A stretch of DNA of 7,785 nt from DATLAN01 sp035527455 (GTDB lineage: Bacteria > Planctomycetota > Planctomycetia > Pirellulales > Thermoguttaceae): assembly GCA_035527455.1 (NCBI GenBank), contig DATLAN010000656.1, forward strand, positions 1 through 7,785. Direction: 5' to 3'. Under the pieces are notes generated by a model. The model ran no database searches and had not been told where the DNA came from. It saw only the letters and a program-made list of their open reading frames with translations. Position 1 is the stretch's first letter. Each line of letters starts with the position of its first letter. A program made the position numbers and the translations under genes. Shown here one piece after another: positions 1 through 5,764 of the stretch.

Positions 1-381
1 CGGGCGCCGGTCGTCGAACAGGGTCGCGTGATGGGCGAGACCGGCTCGATGGACGGGACCACCTACTTCGGCACGATGAAGCAACTGCCCGACCTCTCGC
101 AGCCGCCGCTACCCCCGGGCGTGCCGGCCGGCGGCCACGGCGGCTCGCACGGCCGGTTGATGGACGAGTTCATCACCGCCATCCTCGAGGACCGCCCGCC
201 GATGATCGACGTCTACGAAGCCCTGGCGATGACGATCCCCGGCATGATCGCCCACCAGTCGGCCCTGAAAGACGGCGAACGCCTGCCCGTGCCGCAGTTC
301 CAAAAAGGGGACATCACTGATTATCCGTTATCGCGTTCACCACAATCAGTGATGTCCCCTTTTTCCGGACGGCTACTTTGA
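1..381 (+). CDS. Gfo/Idh/MocA-family oxidoreductase, C-terminal end (partial)
   Basis: The frame is open from the first base, so the gene starts outside the window; 126 codons remain. The segment GGSHGRLMDEFITAILEDRP followed by ALAMTIPGMIAHQSAL and a final LPVPQF matches, from memory of the family, the C-terminal end of planctomycete Gfo/Idh/MocA oxidoreductases, which are NAD(P)-dependent sugar or inositol dehydrogenase-like enzymes. The Rossmann domain and catalytic Lys are not in view, so the substrate cannot be said. The family-like part stops near base 300. The last 26 codons (301-378) are read through the inverted repeat at 302-364 and end in TGA at 379-381, overlapping the end of the convergent sulfatase gene by 9 bp. 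The native C-terminus was probably replaced or extended by this element. The family call is fairly sure; the exact enzyme is unknown. Confidence 0.75.
   Translation, partial: RAPVVEQGRVMGETGSMDGTTYFGTMKQLPDLSQPPLPPGVPAGGHGGSHGRLMDEFITAILEDRPPMIDVYEALAMTIPGMIAHQSALKDGERLPVPQFQKGDITDYPLSRSPQSVMSPFSGRLL
302..364. repeat. Perfect 21-bp inverted repeat, likely bidirectional terminator or REP-like element
   Basis: Arms 302-322 and 344-364 are perfectly complementary over 21 bp around a 21-nt spacer. The left arm begins AAAAAGGGGACATCACTG and the right arm ends in five T. The stem therefore has an A-run on one side and a T-run on the other, and could terminate transcription from both converging genes. 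It also lies inside the extended reading frame of the oxidoreductase, which suggests a later insertion. The AAAAGGGGACA-type ends resemble dispersed palindromic repeats I recall from planctomycete genomes. That link is from memory and was not tested. Confidence 0.8.
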
Positions 382-1875
382 TGACGGCTTCGGGTCGATC
401 GGCCGAAGCGGGAAGATCTCCGACGGCGTGTGCTGCTGCTGCATCAACTTCTCGAGCTTGGCGACGACCTCGGGATGCTCATCGGCGACGTCCTTCTGCT
501 CGCAGACGTCTTCGGTAAGGTTGTACAGCTCGATGGCCAGGTTGCCTTTGCCCATGTTGGTGCGGATCGCCTTGAAGTCGCCCACGCGGACGGACTGCTG
601 GCCGCCGTAGCCGGAGAATTCGCGATAGAGAAACGGGCGCGGTTGCTGCTCCTTGCCCAGCAGGGTCGGGGCGAGGCTGACGCCGTCGACATTTTGCGGC
701 GTCGCCTGCGAGGCGCCGATCAATTCGAGGATCGTCGGCACCCAGTCCTCGAAGCCGCTGACCCGCTCGCTGGCCGTGCCCGGCGCGACGCGCTGCGGCC
801 AGCGGACGATGGTCGGCACGCGGACGCCGCCCTCGTAGAGCGAGCCCTTCAGTCCCCGCAGCTCGCCGACGCTGTGGAAGAATTCGTAGTCCACCTCGAG
901 TCCCAGGTGGGTCGTGCCGTTGTCGGAACTGAAAATGACGATCGTGTTTTCGGCCAGGCCCAGTTCATCGAGCAGCTTCAGCACGTTGCCCATGTAGCGG
1001 TCCATCCGCGAGATCATCGCGGCGTAGGCGGCCCGCGGGGTCAAGTGCGGCGTGTACCCGTAGCCCTCGCCGCGGACGAACGGCGGATCGTTCCAGCCGA
1101 GTTCGAGGTACGGCTTCAGGTCCTCGTCGGGCACGTGCAGCGCGACGTGGGGGATGATCGTCGGGTAGTACAGGAAGAACGGCCGCCGGCGGTTGGCGCG
1201 GATGAACTCGAGCGCCTGGGTGTTGATGCGGTCCGGCGCGTAGTCCTGTCCCTTGAACCGGTCGTAGCTCCGCGGGTCGTTCGAATCGGCCCCCGCGGCC
1301 AGCCCCGCATGACCCGGCACGGGCGGGTCGTTGTCGAGTTGGATGCGGCGATCGTTGCTCCACAGATACGCCGGGTAGTAGCTGTGGGCGTGGGCCTGGC
1401 AGTTGTATCCGAAGAACCGGTCGAAGCCCTGCTTGATCGGATCGCCTTCGGTGCCGGGTCCACCGAGGCCCCACTTGCCGAACGCCCCGGTGACGTAGCC
1501 CTGCTGCCTGAGCAACTCGGCGAGCGTGACTTCGGCGTCGGGGATCGGCTGCTGACCCTCGGGCTTCATCTCCCGGTTGTTCCGCACGAACGCATGTCCG
1601 GGGTGCTTTCCGGTCATCAAGACGCACCGCGACGGCGCGCAAACGGCGTTGCCCGAGTAATGCTGCACGAGCCGCATTCCCTGCTCGGCCAATCGGTCCA
1701 GGTTCGGCGTGCGGATCAGCTTCTGCCCGAAGCATCCCAATTCGCGATAACCCAGGTCGTCGGCCACGATCAGGACGACGTTGGGCTTGCCGTCCGCCGT
1801 CCGCGCGGAATTCGCCGCCGCGGCAAGACAGGGGGTCACCAGCATGAAAACGAGCAATTCGTGTAGAGTCTTCAT
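373..1875 (-). CDS. Secreted type I sulfatase (arylsulfatase family)
   Basis: A 500-residue protein that hydrolyses sulfate esters, probably on sulfated polysaccharides, in the periplasm or outside the cell. Residues 1-21 form a Sec signal peptide (MKTLHELLVF, then a hydrophobic stretch ending CLAAA). The mature part opens with PNVVLIVADDLGY; D39-D40 are metal ligands. The CAPSR motif at C79-R83 is the C-x-P-S-R signature, whose Cys is converted to formylglycine by a maturation enzyme. K90 follows in MTGK. GKWGLG at 133-138, the SSDNG metal site at 316-320 (D318, N319) and GLKGSLYEGG with K343 complete the expected set. The start at 1875 is preferred over an upstream in-frame start at 1965 because it gives the signal peptide and has AAGGAG 6 nt upstream (1882-1887). 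Length is usual for the family and nothing key is missing. The natural substrate is unknown. Confidence 0.95.
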   Translation of the reverse strand: MKTLHELLVFMLVTPCLAAAANSARTADGKPNVVLIVADDLGYRELGCFGQKLIRTPNLDRLAEQGMRLVQHYSGNAVCAPSRCVLMTGKHPGHAFVRNNREMKPEGQQPIPDAEVTLAELLRQQGYVTGAFGKWGLGGPGTEGDPIKQGFDRFFGYNCQAHAHSYYPAYLWSNDRRIQLDNDPPVPGHAGLAAGADSNDPRSYDRFKGQDYAPDRINTQALEFIRANRRRPFFLYYPTIIPHVALHVPDEDLKPYLELGWNDPPFVRGEGYGYTPHLTPRAAYAAMISRMDRYMGNVLKLLDELGLAENTIVIFSSDNGTTHLGLEVDYEFFHSVGELRGLKGSLYEGGVRVPTIVRWPQRVAPGTASERVSGFEDWVPTILELIGASQATPQNVDGVSLAPTLLGKEQQPRPFLYREFSGYGGQQSVRVGDFKAIRTNMGKGNLAIELYNLTEDVCEQKDVADEHPEVVAKLEKLMQQQHTPSEIFPLRPIDPKPSSK

Positions 1876-1959
1876 TGCGCTCTCCTTCAAGTGCATCACA
1901 ACGTGCGCCCCTCGCCATACGCTCGCAGTACAGCCGACATGCCGGATACGTCCTCCGCC
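1876..1959 (-). promoter_or_regulatory. Sulfatase upstream region, between the last attC and the start codon
   Basis: This 84-bp stretch separates the end of the cassette array from the sulfatase start. It contains the sulfatase ribosome-binding site AAGGAG (1882-1887) and no obvious -35/-10 pair that I can defend. The sulfatase and the cassettes share direction, so read-through from the array is possible. The sequence GATGCACTTGA just upstream of the ribosome-binding site also occurs in the 2761-2838 attC; this may be chance. Confidence 0.4.
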
Positions 1960-2050
1960 GCCCAACGCTTGCGATCAGCGGGCGACGGCCAAGCAGCTTT
2001 GGGTTCAGGACCCACCTGGCCCGCCGCTCCGTTGCATCGTCTGGTTTGTC
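1960..2050 (-). other. attC-like site D, after the antitoxin gene
   Basis: In coding (minus) orientation the site runs from about 2050 to 1960 and ends in GTTGGGC (1966-1960), a perfect match to the attC R' consensus GTTRRRY. The first arm reads CGATgCAACGGaGCGGCGG and pairs with the second arm, whose complement reads CGATCAGCGGGCGACGG; lower-case bases are unpaired extras. The two extras 6 nt apart match the extrahelical bases of attC sites. The R'' box is degenerate (GACAAAC, by alignment). The central TCCTGAA core supplies the stop codon of the antitoxin gene. Confidence 0.8.
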
Positions 2051-2214
2051 GTGGTCGGTGGAGCAGTTCGCTTTGGTAGCCGTACAACGCGTCGACCAGA
2101 TTCGGCCTGGCGACGTCGGAGTTCAGCGCCGATCCGGCTGACGTCGTTGTTGCACTGGGCAGCCAGCCAGTGGCGGATTTCGCGAATCTCTTCGGTGATC
2201 GGATTATGTACCAT
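2005..2214 (-). CDS. Putative antitoxin of a VapBC-like PIN toxin pair
   Basis: A 69-residue protein starting 2 nt after the PIN gene stop. The first 48 residues (MVHNPITEEIREIRHWLAAQ, then a charged helix ending SGRRVVRLPKR) match, from memory, the short helical protein encoded next to PIN-domain proteins of this type in planctomycetes and cyanobacteria. Homologues usually begin with a NPI(V)EEIR-like start and end with a Pro/Arg-rich tail. It is taken to be the antitoxin that neutralises the PIN nuclease and probably represses the operon. The last 21 residues, from TAPPTTTNQ onward, are translated from spacer and attC DNA, and the TGA stop lies inside the attC core. The native C-terminus may thus have been extended. 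No DNA-binding fold can be shown from sequence alone. An in-frame start at 2241 exists but lies within the PIN gene. Confidence 0.7.
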   Translation of the reverse strand: MVHNPITEEIREIRHWLAAQCNNDVSRIGAELRRRQAESGRRVVRLPKRTAPPTTTNQTMQRSGGPGGS

Positions 2215-2216
2215 CT

Positions 2217-2594
2217 TCAGTCCCCGTGCTTGCAGTTCCACGTCAACAGATATTCTACACCATTCACCGCCGAAATGGCAATGTGAAATGCGTCTCGCGG
2301 TTCTGAGGCGGGGATTGCCATCCCGACTATCAGCCTATTGGCCAAGCTGTCCACTTCCTCCGATGATTCGAGCAGGTCGATGCCAGCTACAACCGCCAAC
2401 CGCTCCTCAGCGGCAGTCGAATCGCCAGCCGAGCATTCATCCAGAACGAGCTGCGAAATGTACACCGAGAAGTCGGGAGCATGGTTGTGCCACCAATCCC
2501 GTGTCACTTGTTGCCTTACGGCGACAAAGGGATCGGGAAGTAGCCGACCTGCGACGTGTCCAACGATGGTGGTTTCGAGGTATACGGTTGCCAT
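2217..2594 (-). CDS. VapC-type PIN-domain toxin, C-terminally shortened
   Basis: A 125-residue PIN-domain protein, by family a metal-dependent ribonuclease toxin. Acidic positions expected at the active site are visible: E7 in MATVYLETTI, E53 in LVLDECSAGD and D101 in EPRDAFHIAI. LLTWNCKH at 116-123 is the usual fourth-motif region. Recalled homologues are about 155-165 residues and continue after TWNC(K/R)H with an IANA-like helix and a TPEEL-like C-terminal tail. Here the protein ends CKHGD, so about 35-40 residues are missing, perhaps by an in-frame deletion that kept the final GD. A strong ribosome-binding site (GGAGG, 6 nt before ATG) supports the start at 2594, which lies 17 bp after attC A2. 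Nuclease activity is uncertain. The antitoxin gene follows after 2 nt, so the two are surely one operon. Confidence 0.8.
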   Translation of the reverse strand: MATVYLETTIVGHVAGRLLPDPFVAVRQQVTRDWWHNHAPDFSVYISQLVLDECSAGDSTAAEERLAVVAGIDLLESSEEVDSLANRLIVGMAIPASEPRDAFHIAISAVNGVEYLLTWNCKHGD

Positions 2595-2610
2595 CGCAGT
2601 CCTCCGTTAC

Positions 2611-2694
2611 GACGAACGTTTGGCATCACTGGGCGGCGGCCAGAGATGCTGATTTCAGGACTCGCACGATCCGCCCCACCCGATAGGCCGAGAC
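2611..2694 (-). other. attC-like site A2, before the PIN toxin gene
   Basis: In minus orientation the site ends in CGTTCGTC (R' box 2617-2611), like the CGTTCGCC end of site B. The first arm reads ATCgGGTGGgGCGG and the second arm's complement reads ATCACTGGGCGG, giving two extra bases 5 nt apart, as in the other sites. The central TCCTGAAATCA is shared with sites B and C. The R'' box is degenerate (GTCTCGG, with CGG where AAC is expected), so this end may be damaged. Confidence 0.65.
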
Positions 2695-2759
2695 GTGCCC
2701 GAGCCGAACACCTCTTGTCGCTCCGCGACCTCGGCGATTTTCCGAACCAGCCAATTCAT
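2655..2759 (-). CDS. 34-residue ORF in a very short cassette, probably a remnant
   Basis: This ORF starts MNWLVRKIAEVAERQEVFGS two bases after attC A1 and stops at the TGA in the core of attC A2. Only about the first 20 residues come from cassette-specific DNA; the rest is attC sequence. There is no clear ribosome-binding site and no family I recognise. The first residues could form one amphipathic helix. It is either a tiny gene, or more likely the first codons of a gene whose body was deleted, leaving a cassette of only about 150 bp. Confidence 0.25.
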   Translation of the reverse strand: MNWLVRKIAEVAERQEVFGSGTSRPIGWGGSCES

Positions 2760-2760
2760 A

Positions 2761-2838
2761 TGGCAACGCCTATTCCGGAAAATCGACGGGGCCACCCGCG
2801 GCAGCGGCATAGCCGTCAAGTGCATCCATTTGTTGGCC
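2761..2838 (-). other. attC-like site A1, after the secreted protein gene
   Basis: In minus orientation it starts GGCCAACAAATGGATGCACT (R'' about 2838-2832) and ends GGCGTTGCCA (R' about 2767-2761). A GACGG/CCGTC stem and a shorter GGA/TCC stem flank a poorly paired 5-nt segment, with unpaired T bases at the two positions where the other sites carry extras. The inner part forms a small GC-rich hairpin. The words AAATGGATGCACTTGACGGC recur, from memory, upstream of many planctomycete ORFs, where they are translated as KWMHLTA. It is a weaker member of the set. Confidence 0.55.
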
Positions 2839-2865
2839 GTTGCCTCCCGCGCACGTGCTCCTACT

Positions 2866-4092
2866 TCAATGACAAGCCTTAGTGCCCTTCTTGTGTGACT
2901 CATACCAATCGAGCCACGCAGTGGGGTCTTCGCCCAGGTCTTCTCCGACTATCTCAGAGAGAAAACGTCTCGCTGCAGCGCCCGCATCCTCGTTGCTAAG
3001 GAGCTGAGCCAGTATCGGGACCGTCTCCGGAAACCTGTGAGTGCGGAGGGCTCTTGTCACATCAAACCACGAAAGTGCATTGCCTTCATAGGGTCTGGTG
3101 GAGAATTCCTTCCAGATAGCATCGATGACCGGGAGATTCGCCCTCTCAGGCATATCGCGAAAGGCGCCAAGCGCAGCGTCGCACGTCTGCTTGAAGCGAC
3201 GGTCGACCGCCCAGAGCGCGAGTTCCCTCACGAACGGGAGGTCCTTTTTGTCCCGGAAGCCGGCCAGTCCCGTAAGACCGTAATAGAGTTCGCTCCACAT
3301 ATCCGTTATCTCGTTGGGAGCATTGCTCCAATCTTCTATGAGGCCCTTTGCACCGGGTCCGTGCTTTGCGAGGAAGGCATCGTAGGCCTTCTGTTGTTGC
3401 TTCAAGTGCCCTATCAAGACGGCATGAAGCCGCTCGCCCCCGTAGGCCCCAAGTAGAGGAAGCAGCGTCATGCGATGCCCGTGGCTCATGTCCGGAAGAC
3501 GCTCCGCAATGTACTCGCCGGCAACGGGTCCCGTCTTTTGCAGCTCCTTCCGGGTGTGGCGGAGGAAGCTCATGCCATGATTCCACAAATAGGGCCATAG
3601 GGCTTCGACGCGTTTTCTCTGGTCACGTATTCCCCTGGCCTTCTCCCACAATCTGCGCAAGTTGACGGCATTTTCCGCAATCCGTCTCAGGTCACCGACC
3701 TTGGCAGGATCCTGAACCCAAAAGAAACAGTAACCGTAATGCGTTACCTCGAAGGCCCCCGGGTCCTTGTCTTTGGATTTGAGGAAAAGAAGCACTCGCG
3801 TCTCTTGTGTAATTGGTTCGACCTTCTCTGGGCCGTACCTCTGGACCGTGTATAGTCGAAAGTCCGGGAGTTTGATAACGTCCCCGACCGTCTTCTCCCC
3901 AAGTACGACTTCTTCTACGCGAAAAGTGTCCTTCTGCTCTTTGCGTACTATGACAACGAGAGATGCATCAAGAACGCCATCGCGAGGGTCTCTGACGGGC
4001 AGTAGCCGGGCAAACGACACGTCAGCCAGCAGAAGTATCATGACAAGAGGCAAAGCCACCGGTCGATATCGGATACAAGGTATATGTGCCAT
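2866..4092 (-). CDS. Secreted protein with HEAT-like helical repeats, function unknown
   Basis: A 408-residue protein. Residues 1-28 are a signal peptide: basic MAHIPCIRYR, a hydrophobic core PVALPLVMILLLAD, and SFA before the likely cleavage at 28/29, so the protein is exported. Residues about 35-140 are a beta-rich region (LDASLVVIVRK, RVLLFLKSKD) of a kind often seen in planctomycete exported proteins. From about 165 the sequence is a series of amphipathic helices (RMTLLPLLGAYG, LPFVRELALWAV, CDAALGAFRDM, ETVPILAQLLSN) like irregular HEAT repeats. It ends with EDPTAWLDWYESHK, a W-rich closing helix. I do not recognise a named family or catalytic motif. The start at 4092 is preferred to an in-frame start at 4179, which would lie inside attC B and bury the signal peptide. 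A purine-rich AGAAGGA lies just before the ATG. Confidence 0.8.
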   Translation of the reverse strand: MAHIPCIRYRPVALPLVMILLLADVSFARLLPVRDPRDGVLDASLVVIVRKEQKDTFRVEEVVLGEKTVGDVIKLPDFRLYTVQRYGPEKVEPITQETRVLLFLKSKDKDPGAFEVTHYGYCFFWVQDPAKVGDLRRIAENAVNLRRLWEKARGIRDQRKRVEALWPYLWNHGMSFLRHTRKELQKTGPVAGEYIAERLPDMSHGHRMTLLPLLGAYGGERLHAVLIGHLKQQQKAYDAFLAKHGPGAKGLIEDWSNAPNEITDMWSELYYGLTGLAGFRDKKDLPFVRELALWAVDRRFKQTCDAALGAFRDMPERANLPVIDAIWKEFSTRPYEGNALSWFDVTRALRTHRFPETVPILAQLLSNEDAGAAARRFLSEIVGEDLGEDPTAWLDWYESHKKGTKACH

Positions 4093-4107
4093 CGTCCTTC
4101 TTTCTCC

Positions 4108-4208
4108 GGCGAACGACCAGGATAAGCCGGCGGAAATGGCGCCGGTGACGTTGATTTCAACTTGAAGCCCGACCGCCATTTCCGCTCGGCTTCATCCTTT
4201 GGTTAGAC
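4108..4208 (-). other. attC-like site B, best preserved of the array
   Basis: In minus orientation it opens with GTCTAAC (4208-4202), a perfect RYYYAAC box, and ends CGTTCGCC (R' box 4114-4108). The first arm starts AGGATgAAGCCGaGCGG and continues AAATGGCG; the second arm's complement is identical over 23 bases except that it lacks the two lower-case bases. A near-perfect long stem with exactly two extrahelical bases 6 nt apart is the hallmark of attC. The centre contains TTGAAATCAACGTC, shared with site C. Confidence 0.9.
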
Positions 4209-4334
4209 GGATTTCTGACTGAGAGCATCACTGAGGTATCTCCCGCATATGTTCCGGAAGTTCACATTCGAAAGTGCCGCTTGCTCCCCCCGCGTCGATA
4301 GGTATGCCGAGGTTAGCGACGAGGACTGCGATGA
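4209..4334 (-). other. Cassette spacer with no gene seen
   Basis: This is 126 bp between the stop of the MltR-like gene and attC B. I see no ORF, hairpin or promoter here. Cassettes usually carry little non-coding DNA, so it may be a residue of a longer gene or a second ORF. Confidence 0.4.
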
Positions 4335-4844
4335 TTACTGATGCCCCATACGAAAGACAAGTTTGCTTACGTCAAGGTGTTCCCCGGCATCGGAGGGGCG
4401 CTCGCCGGTGAACAGTACTATCCCGGAATCGACTGCCGCTGCGCCGAGTTCACCCCAGTCGTAGTACTGACGCTTTGGCACACGCAGGGTCGCAACCATG
4501 GAACAAAACGGCTCATCATTGAGAGAATGACTGGCAATCGAGTGCGCGAATTCGTTGCGCAGCTTTCGTACCACCTGCAAGTCGTGATAGACGTCACGGT
4601 CTATCCAATTTGCGCACAACGCGACATTCAGTTTCGCCGAGAAGGTCGCAAATGGGCCGTTGGAGGTGAAAAGCGAAGAGCGTGCGTCCGAGTTTCCCTT
4701 GGAAAACTCATTGGCGAGTTTGATTCTGAGTAAATGGTCGGCCCAGGATGCCACCAGTATGACGCACGCGCGATCGGATTCCTCGGAAAGAGCCTCGGCG
4801 ACACGTTTGCCGAAGCCTATCGAGATCACGTGTTCGTTGGCCAT
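4335..4844 (-). CDS. MltR-like domain protein
   Basis: A 169-residue protein resembling the MltR family (E. coli mannitol operon repressor MltR and its paralogue YggD). The match rests on the order DRACVILVASWADHLLR (24-40), LFTSNGPFATFSAKLNVAL (58-76), then WIDRDVYHDLQVVRKLRNEF (80-99) followed by AHS. Family members have the same NGP-x-x-x-FSAK and YHDL-x-x-(I/V)RK-(I/L)RN-x-FAHS pattern. The fold is all-helical; outside E. coli the role is mostly unknown and many members are unlikely to regulate mannitol genes. Here it sits alone in a cassette with no mannitol genes nearby. The start is 11 bp after attC E with only a weak ribosome-binding site. The region after residue 110 is less conserved. 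The family call is reasonable, the function open. Confidence 0.75.
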   Translation of the reverse strand: MANEHVISIGFGKRVAEALSEESDRACVILVASWADHLLRIKLANEFSKGNSDARSSLFTSNGPFATFSAKLNVALCANWIDRDVYHDLQVVRKLRNEFAHSIASHSLNDEPFCSMVATLRVPKRQYYDWGELGAAAVDSGIVLFTGERPSDAGEHLDVSKLVFRMGHQ

Positions 4845-4854
4845 GATTCTATCC

Positions 4855-4987
4855 GTCTAACGTTCAAGTTGACCCGCGTGGCGAGCCAATGGAAAACGCT
4901 TTGAAACAATTGAAAAACGCTGCCAAAGGGCACGACGCAGCAAGCGCGCAATGGCGAGCCACGTCGGTGTCCAACGCCTTGTTATGT
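4855..4987 (-). other. attC-like site E, longer and of a different sequence type
   Basis: In minus orientation it starts ACATAACAAGGCGTTG (R'' 4987-4981) and ends CGTTAGAC (R' box 4861-4855, perfect GTTRRRY). The first arm reads GTTgGACACCGaCGTGGC and the second arm's complement reads GTTGACCCGCGTGGC, again with two extras 6 nt apart; pairing continues through GCCA. The 133-bp length and the ATAACAAGGCGTTG opening look like proteobacterial attC sites rather than the other sites here. The TAA stop of the membrane protein gene lies inside its R'' box. Confidence 0.87.
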
Positions 4988-5740
4988 GACCACTGCACGA
5001 TGAAAGCGCGATCGGATGTCCTGTAGCAGATTCCGATAGCGACTTAGCCATCGCCTATTCTGCCTGATCATTTCCTTAATTCGCTCGTCAACAAACCGAT
5101 TAGTCTCACCTTTGCCCGCGAGCTTGTATACTCCAAACAATTTCCCATTCCGGATATCTGCGAGTCTTTTCTTTCCCCCAAGATACAGATTTGCCGCATG
5201 CATCGTTTGGAGCAGCGACTGATAATCGTCATCGGAAAAGAAGAGAGCATTGCTTCGGATAGACTCCATCGCTACCTTCCACCTGTCGGCGAATTGCGAA
5301 AGCGTAAAGTCGGTTAGTTCGTTCCAGAGATCACAGCCCGCACGTTCAAGAGCAACGAGTTCGTTCCATACTTGCAGAAACGCCGACTTTTGATCGGCAG
5401 TGGGTGTCTTACCGTCGCGCAAGGTCTGCGGCGGCGGCGGTGCCTCGGCCATCTGAATCGGAGACCCCGGTGCCTCGGCCATCTGAGGTAGCGGTCGAGC
5501 CTCAGAACGGTCCAATGACTTGAGGACGCGACGAAAGGTTAACGCCACGACGACCGCGCCGATGAAAGCCAAGGCAACGCCAACTGATGTGGAAGTGAAC
5601 TCCTGTCCGAAGAGTGTGAACTCTGTCTCCGCCGACCGACCAACGATCGCGACGACAACACCGCCCAGGAACAGAACTGCACCCAGCACTGCAACGAGAC
5701 GAACGATCAATGATCGAATAGCATTCACTTCGCTGCTCAT
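4982..5740 (-). CDS. Two-TM membrane protein with cytoplasmic helical domain, function unknown
   Basis: A 252-residue protein. Two hydrophobic segments, about 11-34 (LIVRLVAVLGAVLFLGGVVV) and 51-70 (TSVGVALAFIGAVVVALTF), enclose a short loop, so both ends are probably cytoplasmic. Residues 80-107 form a Pro/Ala-rich linker with a tandem 10-residue repeat, QMAEAPGSPI then QMAEAPPPPQ. The remainder (about 115-252) is charged and predicted helical, rich in Trp and Arg, with LQVWNELVALERAG and RIKEMIRQNRRWLSRY. I do not recognise a family. The layout (membrane anchor, linker, soluble domain) resembles membrane-tethered sensors or effectors, but no catalytic motif is visible. AAGGA lies 8 nt before the ATG, and the start is 25 bp after attC C. 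The TAA stop falls inside attC E, as is typical of cassette genes. Confidence 0.8.
   Translation of the reverse strand: MSSEVNAIRSLIVRLVAVLGAVLFLGGVVVAIVGRSAETEFTLFGQEFTSTSVGVALAFIGAVVVALTFRRVLKSLDRSEARPLPQMAEAPGSPIQMAEAPPPPQTLRDGKTPTADQKSAFLQVWNELVALERAGCDLWNELTDFTLSQFADRWKVAMESIRSNALFFSDDDYQSLLQTMHAANLYLGGKKRLADIRNGKLFGVYKLAGKGETNRFVDERIKEMIRQNRRWLSRYRNLLQDIRSRFHRAVVT
5439..5486 (-). repeat. 18-bp tandem direct repeat in the linker of the membrane protein
   Basis: The plus-strand 18-mer GGTGCCTCGGCCATCTGA occurs at 5439-5456 and 5469-5486, a period of 30 bp. It encodes the duplicated QMAEAP segments in frame, so a slippage duplication lengthened the Pro-rich linker by 10 residues. Confidence 0.85.
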
Positions 5741-5764
5741 GTTCAGAGTCCTTGGTCTTTTCGC

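Noticed and set aside
430..1866. 478-residue plus frame opposite the sulfatase
   Set aside because: It is an antisense shadow of a high-GC gene; the sulfatase on the other strand has complete catalytic motifs.
1876..1965. Longer start for the sulfatase at 1965
   Set aside because: It would place 30 non-conserved residues before a good signal peptide, while the start at 1875 has an AAGGAG at ideal distance.
2655..2903. 82-residue minus frame as a real gene
   Set aside because: It begins within the 3' end of the secreted protein gene and reads through attC A1 (the KWMHLTA translation) and half of A2. Only the inner 34-residue frame could be a gene, and that weakly.
4093..4179. Longer start for the secreted protein at 4179
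   Set aside because: The extra 29 residues are the translation of attC B, and they would hide the signal peptide.
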